The translations under genes were made by a program, and so were the position numbers. A stretch of 11,006 nucleotides of DNA from Alphaproteobacteria bacterium (GTDB lineage: Bacteria > Pseudomonadota > Alphaproteobacteria > RS24), in contig JAKMCZ010000202.1 of the NCBI GenBank assembly GCA_022428185.1, positions 1-11,006 of the forward strand, written 5' to 3'. Below are positions 1 to 5,757 of this stretch, piece by piece. The stretch's first letter is position 1. The number at the start of each line of letters is the position of its first letter. The notes below the pieces were generated by a model. It was not told the origin of the DNA and searched no databases. It was given only the letters and a program-made list of their open reading frames with translations.

Positions 1-183
1 CCGGGCGATACGGGCGGGCCGATGTTTTATGGCGATATGGTCGGTGCCGATAAGATATTGGCGACCATGCAGGCTTTGGCGGCAGAGACTGACGCTGTCC
101 AACCGGCCCAAACGCTTTTGGCACTGGCGGAAAATGGTGGGCGATTTGTTGATTTGGATTTAGGCGGTTTGAAAACCGGCTAA
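1..183 (+). CDS. 3-hydroxyacyl-CoA dehydrogenase / multifunctional FadB/FadJ-type protein, C-terminal fragment
   Basis: This is an open reading frame from the window edge to a TAA at 181-183, giving 60 visible residues; the rest lies to the left. Residues 5-19 (GGPMFYGDMVGADKI) match the conserved C-terminal stretch of FadB/FadJ-type fatty-acid oxidation proteins, usually written as GGPMFWADTVGLDKI followed by a helix and a 'G..F.DL' ending; here the end is GGRFVDLDLGG. In that family this segment belongs to the second 3-hydroxyacyl-CoA dehydrogenase C-terminal domain, downstream of the enoyl-CoA hydratase and NAD-binding domains. The expected role is NAD-dependent oxidation of (S)-3-hydroxyacyl-CoA in beta-oxidation. 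The gene converges on fpr with a 10-nt gap and no convincing terminator. Whether the full protein carries the hydratase half cannot be seen, so no gene symbol is given. Confidence 0.8.
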   Translation, partial: PGDTGGPMFYGDMVGADKILATMQALAAETDAVQPAQTLLALAENGGRFVDLDLGGLKTG

Positions 184-193
184 ACTTTGACGC

Positions 194-970
194 CTAATCG
201 ACGAACGCGCGTTCAATAACAAAATCGGCCGGTTCGGAATTGGCCCCTTCCTTGAGGCCGTTTTCTTCCATCAGCGCTTTTAATTCCTTGGTCATATCAA
301 TCGAACCGCAAATCATGGCGCGGTCGCTTTCAGGGTTGAGCGGCGGCACGTCCAAATCGGTGAACAGCGTTCCCGCGCGCATCAGCTCGGTGATGCGTCC
401 TTCATGCTCAAATTTCTCGCGCGTGCAGCTTTGGTAAAGCCGCAGCTTACCGCGTCCCAATTCACCGATATCGGCATCGGCTAAAAACCCATCGACTGTC
501 TCGCTACTATAGGCCAGTTCAGCGACTTCGCGGCAGGTATGGGTAACGATAACCTCATCGAATTTTTCGTATGTTTCAGGGTCCCGAATGAGACTGGCAA
601 ACGGCGCAAAACCGGTGCCGGTCGAAAACATGTATAGCCGCTTGCCGGGCTTTAAAGCGTCGAGCACCAATGTGCCGACCGGTTTTTTACCCAACAGAAC
701 ATGGTCGCCGACGGCAATTTTCTGCAATTTGGAGGTTAGCGGCCCGTCGGCCACCTTGATTGAATAAAATTCCAGCGTGTCGTCCCAGTTCGGACTGGCG
801 ACACTATAGGCGCGCAAAAGCGGCTTGCCGTTATCTTGATTGAGGCCAATCATAATGAACTCGCCAGAGCGAAACCGAAAGCTTGTCGGGCGCGTGCAGG
901 TAAATTTGAACAAACGGTCAGTATAATGTTCGACGCTTAATACCGTTTCTTCGCTTGGCGCATTGCTCAT
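194..970 (-). CDS. fpr: Ferredoxin--NADP+ reductase (Fpr)
   Basis: This 258-residue cytosolic FAD enzyme exchanges electrons between NADPH and ferredoxin or flavodoxin. The length fits bacterial plant-type FNRs. The FAD-binding beta-barrel covers about residues 10-105 and has the RAYS motif (53-56, RxYS), which holds the flavin phosphates. The NADP-binding domain begins at GTGFAPF (118-124) and continues through THTCRE (143-148) to CGS (221-223). The C-terminus is AFVD, resembling the AFVE/AFVEK ends of the proteobacterial subclass that lacks a terminal Tyr on the flavin. The ATG at 968-970 is preceded by a strong GAGGTGG site, supporting this start. The gene stands alone on its strand, with its own promoter in the 120-nt gap after the SDR gene. 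Likely roles are supplying reduced ferredoxin and oxidative-stress redox balance; the regulator is unknown. Confidence 0.93.
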   Translation of the reverse strand: MSNAPSEETVLSVEHYTDRLFKFTCTRPTSFRFRSGEFIMIGLNQDNGKPLLRAYSVASPNWDDTLEFYSIKVADGPLTSKLQKIAVGDHVLLGKKPVGTLVLDALKPGKRLYMFSTGTGFAPFASLIRDPETYEKFDEVIVTHTCREVAELAYSSETVDGFLADADIGELGRGKLRLYQSCTREKFEHEGRITELMRAGTLFTDLDVPPLNPESDRAMICGSIDMTKELKALMEENGLKEGANSEPADFVIERAFVD

Positions 971-981
971 AAAGCCACCTC

Positions 982-1006
982 AATCATTGAGCGAAATCAT
1001 TGAGCG
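982..1006. repeat. Tandem 12-bp direct repeat in the fpr leader, with overlapping palindrome
   Basis: AATCATTGAGCG occurs at 982-993 and again at 995-1006, separated by one base, so the period is 13 bp. The left copy also forms the odd-length palindrome CTCAATcATTGAG (979-991). On the fpr strand both copies lie between the predicted transcription start (about 1002) and the ribosome site (974-980). In RNA the palindrome can fold as a five-pair CUCAA/UUGAG hairpin whose 3' arm runs into the GAGGUGG ribosome site. It could be an operator in the early transcribed region, an RNA element, or a replication-slippage duplication. The sequence alone does not decide between these. Confidence 0.6.
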
Positions 1007-1008
1007 CG

Positions 1009-1037
1009 TTTATATCGCAAAGCACGACCGGCCGCAA
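1009..1037 (-). promoter_or_regulatory. Predicted sigma70-type promoter of fpr
   Basis: Reading leftward, TTGCGG (complement of 1032-1037) is followed by a 17-bp spacer and TATAAA (complement of 1009-1014). The -10 matches consensus at five of six positions and the -35 keeps the TTG core. Transcription would begin near 1002, giving a leader of about 30 nt that holds the tandem repeat and the ribosome site. Confidence 0.6.
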
Positions 1038-1075
1038 AGCTATTTTCCAAATAATTTTGCATTAATCTTTATACT

Positions 1076-1089
1076 ACAAAATATTTTGT
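1076..1089. repeat. Perfect 14-bp AT-rich palindrome between the SDR gene and fpr
   Basis: ACAAAATATTTTGT is its own reverse complement. It begins one base beyond the SDR stop codon (1091-1093) and lies about 75-90 bp upstream of the predicted fpr start. It has no G+C-rich stem, so it is a poor intrinsic terminator. A binding site for a dimeric regulator is possible, but chance occurrence in AT-rich intergenic DNA is not excluded. Confidence 0.4.
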
Positions 1090-1090
1090 T

Positions 1091-1873
1091 TTAATTGTTT
1101 CTGGCACGCATGCCGCCATCAACCGGAATGGCAACACCGGTAATATAGCTGGCCGCCGGCAAGCACAGCGACAGCGTTATATGTGCCACTTCTTCCGGCT
1201 CGCCATAGCGGCGCAAAGCGGTGCGCCGATGCGCAAAAGTCGCCTTGTGCTCATCGGGTATCGCCTCGGTAATGCCGGTATGAATAGGGCCCGGGCATAC
1301 CGCATTGACGGTGATGCCTTGTTTACCAAGCTCAATCGCAAGGCCTTTGGTAAGCCCGATAATGCCGTGCTTGGCGGCCGTGTAGGGCGAATTTCCGGCG
1401 CTTCCGCCCAGACCTTCGGTCGAGGCAATATTGACGATCCGCGCCGCATCTGAGTTTTTTAACGCGATCAGCGTTTCGCGGATAAGCACTTGCGGGCCTT
1501 CCAACATTACAGCAAGGCTTATCTCCCAATTGGCCGGATAATCGGCCCCGTCAATCGGCGAGGGCAATGCCATGCCGGCATTATTGACGACAATATCCAG
1601 ACCGCCGAAATCATCAATTATGGTTTTCGCCGTTTTGGCGATGGCCGCATTATCGCTCATATCCATCGCATAGGCTTTGGCGGTGGTGAAACCGGCGGCT
1701 TCAATTTCGCCGACAATGTTGTCGCAAGCCGCTTGGTCTAAATCGGTGACTGCCACATGCGCGCCTTCGCGAGCCAGCAAATGCGCTGTGGCGCGTCCCA
1801 TGCCGCTGGCCGCGCCGGTGACAATTGCTTTCTTTCCCGCCACGGAGCGGCTTAATTCCATATAATCGCGCAT
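1091..1873 (-). CDS. SDR-family oxidoreductase (FabG-like), tetrad Asn replaced by Met
   Basis: This 260-residue classical short-chain dehydrogenase is probably a cytosolic NAD(P)-dependent oxidoreductase acting on an alcohol/ketone pair; the substrate cannot be read from sequence. Visible motifs are the Rossmann TGAASGMG (19-26), D44 after beta-2 (AVTDLD, which favours NAD), NNAG (97-100), Ser151, Tyr164 and Lys168 (YTAAK), PGP, and the C-terminal IPVDGG. The classical catalytic tetrad also needs Asn in the helix after NNAG. At the equivalent place (WEISLAVMLEG) this protein has Met123. The start is the ATG at 1871-1873, preceded by GGGAGG with a 5-nt gap; a TTG directly before it is too close to that site. 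The gene is divergent from the next SDR and shares its control region. FabG itself is unlikely given the Met and the non-operonic context. Confidence 0.87.
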   Translation of the reverse strand: MRDYMELSRSVAGKKAIVTGAASGMGRATAHLLAREGAHVAVTDLDQAACDNIVGEIEAAGFTTAKAYAMDMSDNAAIAKTAKTIIDDFGGLDIVVNNAGMALPSPIDGADYPANWEISLAVMLEGPQVLIRETLIALKNSDAARIVNIASTEGLGGSAGNSPYTAAKHGIIGLTKGLAIELGKQGITVNAVCPGPIHTGITEAIPDEHKATFAHRRTALRRYGEPEEVAHITLSLCLPAASYITGVAIPVDGGMRARNN

Positions 1874-1896
1874 CAACGCCTCCCTTATTTGTCACG

Positions 1897-1925
1897 ACAC
1901 TAAGCCGCCTTTTTGACCCTGTCTA
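1897..1925 (-). promoter_or_regulatory. Predicted leftward promoter of the FabG-like SDR
   Basis: Reading leftward, TAGACA (complement of 1920-1925, five of six to TTGACA) is followed by a 17-bp spacer and TAGTGT (complement of 1897-1902, a weak -10). The start would be near 1890, just ahead of the GGGAGG ribosome site (complement of 1879-1884). The -35 is made of bases from the first TGTCTAGA box. Confidence 0.4.
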
Positions 1926-1942
1926 GAAAATGTCTAGATAAT
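1913..1942 (+). promoter_or_regulatory. Predicted rightward promoter of the second SDR
   Basis: TTGACC (1913-1918) is separated by 18 bp from GATAAT (1937-1942). Both hexamers match the sigma70 consensus at five of six positions. Transcription would begin near 1949 and give a leader of about 50 nt before the ATG at 1998. The -10 covers the first two bases of an ATG at 1941, so that ATG is not a usable start for this transcript. Confidence 0.5.
1920..1938. promoter_or_regulatory. Paired TGTCTAGA boxes, probable operator for both divergent SDR genes
   Basis: TGTCTAGA occurs at 1920-1927 and 1931-1938, an 11-bp period, so both boxes face the same side of the helix. Each contains the palindrome TCTAGA. 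The first box supplies the leftward -35 and sits in the spacer of the rightward promoter; the second overlaps the rightward -10. This is the position expected for a repressor, for example of the TetR type, but no regulator gene is in the window. Confidence 0.5.
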
Positions 1943-1984
1943 GAGCGCCGCATCTGCTTTGCTAAGCGCTCGAAAAAGGCACGC

Positions 1985-1993
1985 AGAGGAGGG
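1985..1993 (+). promoter_or_regulatory. Ribosome site that fixes the start of the second SDR
   Basis: AGAGGAGGG lies 4 nt before the ATG at 1998 and is the strongest ribosome site nearby. The earlier in-frame ATG at 1941 has none and lies in the promoter. The start is therefore taken as 1998, 19 codons after the longest open frame. Confidence 0.75.
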
Positions 1994-1997
1994 CGCC

Positions 1998-2984
1998 ATG
2001 AGTATTTCAAAAGATCAAAAACCAATAGATACCGGTCTCGGCGACCGACCCGAACCCGACACTATTTTGAACGGCATTGATTTGAGCGGCAAAACCGTTT
2101 TGGTGACGGGCGGCTATTCAGGCATTGGGTTAGAGACCGTGCGCGCCTTGGTAAAAGCGGGTGCACATGTGCATGTTCCGGCGCGGCGACCCGATGCAGC
2201 GCGCAAAGCATTGGATAATATTATCGCGCCCGAGCAGGTCGGCGCGCTGGATTTGGGCGATTTGCGCTCGGTCGAAAAATTCGCTGATGATTTTAGCGCC
2301 CAACATGACAGCCTCGATTTACTGATCGGCAATGCCGGTATCATGGCTTGCCCGATGGCGAAGACGGCGCAAGGGTTTGAAAGTCAGATTGGCGTCAATC
2401 ATTTCGGTCATTTCATGCTGGTCACAAAGCTGATGCGCGCGCTTGAAAATGCGGCGCAGAAAAACGGGGGCGCGCGCGTTGTGCTGCTGTCTTCTATCGC
2501 GCATCGCATTGGCGGCATTGAGTTTGACGATATGCATTATGCCAAGCGCGATTACGAAAAATGGCAGTCATACGGACAGTCGAAAACCGCCAAATCGCTG
2601 CAAGCCGTGGCCCTTGATGCGCGCGGCAAAGAGCTTGGCATTCGCGCTTTTGGCGTGCATCCGGGCGGGATTTTCACCCCACTACAGCGCCATTTACAAA
2701 ATGAGGAAATGGTCGCATTGGGCTGGACCAAAGAAGACGGCTCGCCGTCGGATATGGCGGCGGCCGGTTTCAAAACACCGACGCAAGGTGCCGGCACCAG
2801 CCTGTTTGCCGCGACGTCGCCAAAGCTTGACGGGCTGGGCGGGCTATATCTGAACGATTGCAATATTGCCGAACAGGTTGCGCCTGACTCGGCTGATTTC
2901 AACGGCGTGCGCCCCTGGGCGGTCGATAGCGAGATCGCCGAACAGCTATGGCAGGAAACCGAAAAACAAATCGCGGCGCTTTAG
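1998..2984 (+). CDS. SDR-family oxidoreductase, retinol-dehydrogenase/WWOX-like
   Basis: This 328-residue protein is longer than a FabG-type SDR and resembles the retinol dehydrogenase / WW-domain-oxidoreductase branch. An N-terminal extension of about 30 residues precedes TGGYSGIG (37-44). R63-R64 after beta-2 (PARRPD) suggest NADP(H). NAG is at 112-114, Asn134 in VNHFGHF, Ser166 in LLSS, and the active-site pair is Tyr192/Lys196 in YGQSK, so the full N-S-Y-K tetrad is present. HPGG is at 221-224. The expected reaction is NADP-linked oxidation or reduction of a hydrophobic alcohol/aldehyde or ketone; the substrate is unknown. The gene is divergent from the FabG-like SDR and shares its operator-like region. 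A DUF4396 gene follows after 31 nt and may be cotranscribed. Confidence 0.87.
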   Translation: MSISKDQKPIDTGLGDRPEPDTILNGIDLSGKTVLVTGGYSGIGLETVRALVKAGAHVHVPARRPDAARKALDNIIAPEQVGALDLGDLRSVEKFADDFSAQHDSLDLLIGNAGIMACPMAKTAQGFESQIGVNHFGHFMLVTKLMRALENAAQKNGGARVVLLSSIAHRIGGIEFDDMHYAKRDYEKWQSYGQSKTAKSLQAVALDARGKELGIRAFGVHPGGIFTPLQRHLQNEEMVALGWTKEDGSPSDMAAAGFKTPTQGAGTSLFAATSPKLDGLGGLYLNDCNIAEQVAPDSADFNGVRPWAVDSEIAEQLWQETEKQIAAL

Positions 2985-3000
2985 CTGCAACAGCAGATAA

Positions 3001-3009
3001 TGCTAGGCT
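3001..3009 (+). promoter_or_regulatory. Possible extended -10 element directly ahead of the DUF4396 gene
   Basis: TGCTAGGCT has a TGn extension plus TAGGCT. A start 7 nt past the hexamer would fall at 3016, the A of the ATG, giving a leaderless message. No clear -35 is visible, and the nearest ribosome-like bases are only AGG at 3005-3007. Very similar bases, TGCTAGTCT, precede the MFS gene at 5716-5724. Confidence 0.3.
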
Positions 3010-3015
3010 CGCCAA

Positions 3016-3462
3016 ATGAGCGAAATCGTTAATCCGGCACCGTTTCATTGGCACTGCCGCCACACTTGGCGCACGGCGAGCTATAACACCTTATGGTGCC
3101 TCATCGGCTGCTCGATAGGTGATATGGGCACGATTTTGTTTTTCCAATTGAGCGGTATTGATTGGCCGGTGCTCGCCATTATGACGCTGGCAATTATCAA
3201 TGGGCTGCTGACCTCTATCATGCTGGAAACCGTTATATTGGCACGGCAAATGGCGTTAAAAGCGGCGTTTAAAACCGCCATTGGCATGTCTCTAATATCC
3301 ATGCTGGCGATGGAAATCGCGATGAATATGGTTGATTACGCGATCACCGGCGGCGCAAAGCTGACGCTAGCCGTGCTGCCGCTCATGTGGACGGCCGGTT
3401 TTCTCGCCCCACTGCCTTATAATTACTGGCGGCTCAAAAAATACAGCAAAGCCTGTCATTGA
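3016..3462 (+). CDS. DUF4396 family membrane protein, His/Cys-rich
   Basis: This 148-residue integral membrane protein has about four hydrophobic segments (roughly 24-44, 49-71, 84-105 and 113-133). I recognise the DUF4396 pattern. It has an N-terminal HWHCRHTW (11-18), NTLWCLIGCSIGD (24-36), a SIMLE turn (67-71), a helix carrying E100, N104 and D107 (AMEIAMNMVDY), and the signature ending PLPYNYWRLKKYSKACH. The family has no established function. Conserved His and Cys at the N-terminus, Cys28/Cys32 in the first helix and the terminal Cys-His could bind a metal or a redox group; that is inference. The protein appears full length. It lies 31 nt after an SDR gene in the same direction with only a weak ribosome site, and converges on the hydrolase gene with a 19-nt gap and no terminator-like hairpin. 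Confidence 0.85.
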   Translation: MSEIVNPAPFHWHCRHTWRTASYNTLWCLIGCSIGDMGTILFFQLSGIDWPVLAIMTLAIINGLLTSIMLETVILARQMALKAAFKTAIGMSLISMLAMEIAMNMVDYAITGGAKLTLAVLPLMWTAGFLAPLPYNYWRLKKYSKACH

Positions 3463-3481
3463 GGAGGGGTTTGGCGCGCGC

Positions 3482-4447
3482 TTATTCCGCTTCGCTTAGC
3501 AATTTGGCGATAAATTCGACCGTTTCGGCATTGATGGCGCGCGATATGGCCGCGTCGGCAACAAAGCCGTTAAAGCCGTGAAATGCGCCGGGCACGATAT
3601 GAAAATGCGTCGGCACACCGGCGCGGGTAAGCTTTTGCGCATAAACGATATTTTCATCGAGAAATAAATCCAAATCACCGACCGGCATATAGGTTGGCGG
3701 CAAACCGGCTACATTATCGGCGCGCGCCGGTGCTGCATAGGCGGGCACATCTTCGCTGCCGAATAAATCGCCCAAATAGCTTTGCCAGCCAAACTTATTA
3801 TAGGCACGCGACCAGACCAATGTGTCGGGCAGCGCGTCAGAGGCCGGTGCAATATTCGTGTCATCAATCATCGGATATATCAGCACTTGGCCCAAAGGTG
3901 TGCACAGGCCACGGTCGCGAATAAGCAGCGCCAAACCGGCACACAGACCACCGCCCGCGCTGACGCCGCCAATAATCACCTTGCTCGGGTCAATATTCAG
4001 CGCCTCAGCATTATCGATGAGATATTTCAGACCCTCATAGCAATCTTCCAACGGGCCGGGATAGGCGGTTTCGGGCGCCAAGCGATATTCGACCGAGGCC
4101 GCATAGCAACCGCGCTCAGCCGCGTGCAACGTAAACATATCGCCCTGTTTGGCCTGTCCCAAAATATAGCCGCCGCCATGTATCCAGAAAAACACAGGTT
4201 TCTTATCTGCATTATCGGGCTGCATGATGCGCATTTCGATATCATGCCCATCAGCCGATTTGGCAGTCTCAAGGCTTTGCGCAATGCCATCGGGTAATGT
4301 CAACTTAGCGACCAGTGCCGCATCACGGGCATTGCCCGCTTGCCGCGCCGCCGCTAAATCTTGTGTCAAATCATTATCGCCCATCAGCTCGCGCATCAGC
4401 GCCAGCCCTTTTTCCAATTCCGGATCGATATAGCGCGACGCCGCCAT
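3482..4447 (-). CDS. Alpha/beta hydrolase, hormone-sensitive-lipase family (family IV esterase)
   Basis: This 321-residue cytosolic carboxylesterase-type hydrolase lacks a signal peptide. It carries the HSL oxyanion-hole motif HGGG (90-93), YRLAPE (121-126), the nucleophile elbow GVSAGG with Ser163, the catalytic Asp260 (GDLDLFLDE, matching DPLRDE of the family) and His290 (GAFHGF). Residues 1-60 form the usual N-terminal cap. The likely reaction is hydrolysis of short- or medium-chain acyl esters; the natural substrate is unknown. The start is the ATG at 4445-4447, with GGAGGG 6 nt upstream; an earlier in-frame ATG lies inside the neighbouring gene and has no such site. The upstream enoyl-reductase-like gene ends 2 nt before this ATG, so the two are almost certainly one operon with coupled translation. 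Confidence 0.9.
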   Translation of the reverse strand: MAASRYIDPELEKGLALMRELMGDNDLTQDLAAARQAGNARDAALVAKLTLPDGIAQSLETAKSADGHDIEMRIMQPDNADKKPVFFWIHGGGYILGQAKQGDMFTLHAAERGCYAASVEYRLAPETAYPGPLEDCYEGLKYLIDNAEALNIDPSKVIIGGVSAGGGLCAGLALLIRDRGLCTPLGQVLIYPMIDDTNIAPASDALPDTLVWSRAYNKFGWQSYLGDLFGSEDVPAYAAPARADNVAGLPPTYMPVGDLDLFLDENIVYAQKLTRAGVPTHFHIVPGAFHGFNGFVADAAISRAINAETVEFIAKLLSEAE

Positions 4448-4449
4448 CG

Positions 4450-5619
4450 TCAGCCCTCCATACGGAAATACAGACCGGCATTGTCGCATAGCCGTTTGAT
4501 GAGTTTTTCACCCATCGCCGGAGCCGGCGTGTAAACGCCACCGGCCAAACCGTCGCATTCGGTCAATAAGCACATGGCGCTTTCGGCCAGCATTTTTGAG
4601 GTCGAGCCATAGCCGGGGTCCATATCGCCGCCTGCTGCCGCTTCGAGGCGTTCGCCGCTTTTGGTGGTGCCGATAAACCAAACGTCATAATTGCCCGCTT
4701 CGCGACTTTCTTTAGATGGGCCTTCGCCGGGCTGAGGCACGTCGTCGCCGGCCAACGGATTGACCGAGGCCACAAATTCGGCCATCGCCTTGCCTTCCGC
4801 GCCGGCACCGGCCAACATCATTTCGTCATAGGTAAAATCTTCACCATAGGCATGACCCAATAGCGCGTTCGAGCGATGCACGTTTTTCGTGTTAATCGGT
4901 GCCATGATGAACGGCGCAACCCACTGACCTGACGCCTCGTCTTCATAAATCGCATTATCCGCCGGCTGTTCGGGACCTTGAAACCCACTGGCTAGAGAAA
5001 ACGGATTTACCAGCACGTTTAACAGCTCAGGGTTTTTGGCAACCGCCGCCATGGTCGCGCCCATTGAAGCGGCTGTGCCACCTGAAAATTCACCATTCAT
5101 GGCGCGTACACGGGTTCTTATCTGCTGACACGGTTCGCCAAATTTTTCCTGCGCTGCCATTTGCAGATAATAAACCCCCAGATCAAACGGGATCGAGTCA
5201 AAGCCACAGCTATGCACAATGCGCGCACCTGAAGCTTTAGCCGTCGCATCATGCGCATCAATCACCCCATGCATCCAACCGGGCTCGCCCGACAAATCAA
5301 CATAATCCGTCCCCGCTGCCGCACAGGCTGCGACCAGAGCCGCGCCGTAAAGTTGGTAAGGGCCAACCGTGGTAATCATCACTTTGGTGCGCGCCGCCAT
5401 CGCCGCCATTTCATCAGCGCTATCGGCATTGCCCGTGACCAGCGGTGTCGCCGCATCAACGCCCATTTCATCGCGCACCTGAGCCAGCTTTTCTTCACTG
5501 CGACCGGCCATTGCCCAATTTACGCTGCGCCCATATTGGGCTTGCATATATTCAGCTACCAGCCGACCGGTAAACCCGCTCGCGCCATAAACGATAATGT
5601 CAAATTCGCGTTCACTCAT
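4450..5619 (-). CDS. Saccharopine dehydrogenase-like / trans-acting enoyl reductase family protein
   Basis: This 389-residue protein has an N-terminal Rossmann domain. The dinucleotide motif is GASGFTG (12-18), AGR follows at 38-40, and TTVGPY is at 83-88. CGFDSIPFD (138-146) and SGGTAAS (179-185) mark the family that includes mycobacterial trans-acting enoyl reductases and animal SCCPDH-like proteins. Mycobacterial relatives reduce an enoyl double bond on polyketide lipids, but most members are uncharacterised, and lysine-pathway saccharopine dehydrogenase activity is unlikely. The start is ATG 5617-5619, with GGGAG 7 nt upstream; a longer reading of 28 extra residues has no ribosome site and would run into the promoter. 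It heads a two-gene unit with the HSL-type hydrolase, suggesting that reduction and ester hydrolysis act on related compounds. It diverges from the MFS gene. Confidence 0.85.
   Translation of the reverse strand: MSEREFDIIVYGASGFTGRLVAEYMQAQYGRSVNWAMAGRSEEKLAQVRDEMGVDAATPLVTGNADSADEMAAMAARTKVMITTVGPYQLYGAALVAACAAAGTDYVDLSGEPGWMHGVIDAHDATAKASGARIVHSCGFDSIPFDLGVYYLQMAAQEKFGEPCQQIRTRVRAMNGEFSGGTAASMGATMAAVAKNPELLNVLVNPFSLASGFQGPEQPADNAIYEDEASGQWVAPFIMAPINTKNVHRSNALLGHAYGEDFTYDEMMLAGAGAEGKAMAEFVASVNPLAGDDVPQPGEGPSKESREAGNYDVWFIGTTKSGERLEAAAGGDMDPGYGSTSKMLAESAMCLLTECDGLAGGVYTPAPAMGEKLIKRLCDNAGLYFRMEG
4454..4459 (-). promoter_or_regulatory. Hydrolase ribosome site embedded in the upstream gene's last codons
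   Basis: GGAGGG on the minus strand overlaps the final Met-Glu-Gly codons of the enoyl-reductase-like gene. It lies 6 nt before the hydrolase ATG (4445-4447). The upstream TGA (4450-4452) sits between the two, a geometry typical of termination-reinitiation coupling. Confidence 0.7.
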
Positions 5620-5645
5620 GATAAATCTCCCTGCTCGATTTCGCG

Positions 5646-5673
5646 AGTTTAGAACGCCCAAGCGGGGAGGCAA
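5646..5673 (-). promoter_or_regulatory. Predicted promoter of the reductase-hydrolase operon
   Basis: Reading leftward, TTGCCT (complement of 5668-5673), a 16-bp spacer and TAAACT (complement of 5646-5651). The start would be near 5639, about 20 nt before the ATG with its GGGAG site. The same TAAACT hexamer is used in the promoter predicted at 8292-8320. Confidence 0.45.
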
Positions 5674-5696
5674 GCCCAAATGAACCGAATTTGCGC

Positions 5697-5724
5697 TTTT
5701 CATTTAGCCGCTTTTTGCTAGTCT
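5697..5724 (+). promoter_or_regulatory. Possible promoter of the MFS-yciB genes
   Basis: TTTTCA (5697-5702), a 16-bp spacer and TAGTCT (5719-5724), the latter preceded by a TGn extension (TGCTAGTCT). The start would be near 5731, 27 nt ahead of the ATG. The hexamers are only moderate matches. Confidence 0.35.
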
Positions 5725-5757
5725 TGCGGCAATTCATTGACGTGTCAGGGGGAAATC

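Noticed and set aside
165..178. CGGTTT-GA-AAACCG hairpin at the end of the FadB/FadJ-type gene as a terminator
   Set aside because: The stem is only five to six pairs, sits inside the last codons and is followed by GCTAAACTTT rather than a U-tract.
2443..2853. A 136-codon frame inside the second SDR, same strand
   Set aside because: It is out of frame with intact SDR motifs and its product is rich in Arg and Pro with no recognisable fold.
3782..4297. A 171-codon open frame antisense to the alpha/beta hydrolase
   Set aside because: The opposite strand has the full HSL catalytic set. The antisense product shows no domain and no ribosome site.
4448..4489. Hydrolase start at an ATG 14 codons upstream of 4447
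   Set aside because: It would overlap the upstream gene by 40 bases and has no ribosome site, whereas GGAGGG fits the ATG at 4447 exactly.
5620..5703. A 28-residue N-terminal extension of the enoyl-reductase-like protein
   Set aside because: There is no ribosome site at the upstream ATG, the extension covers the predicted promoter, and the Rossmann motif begins normally right after the ATG at 5619.
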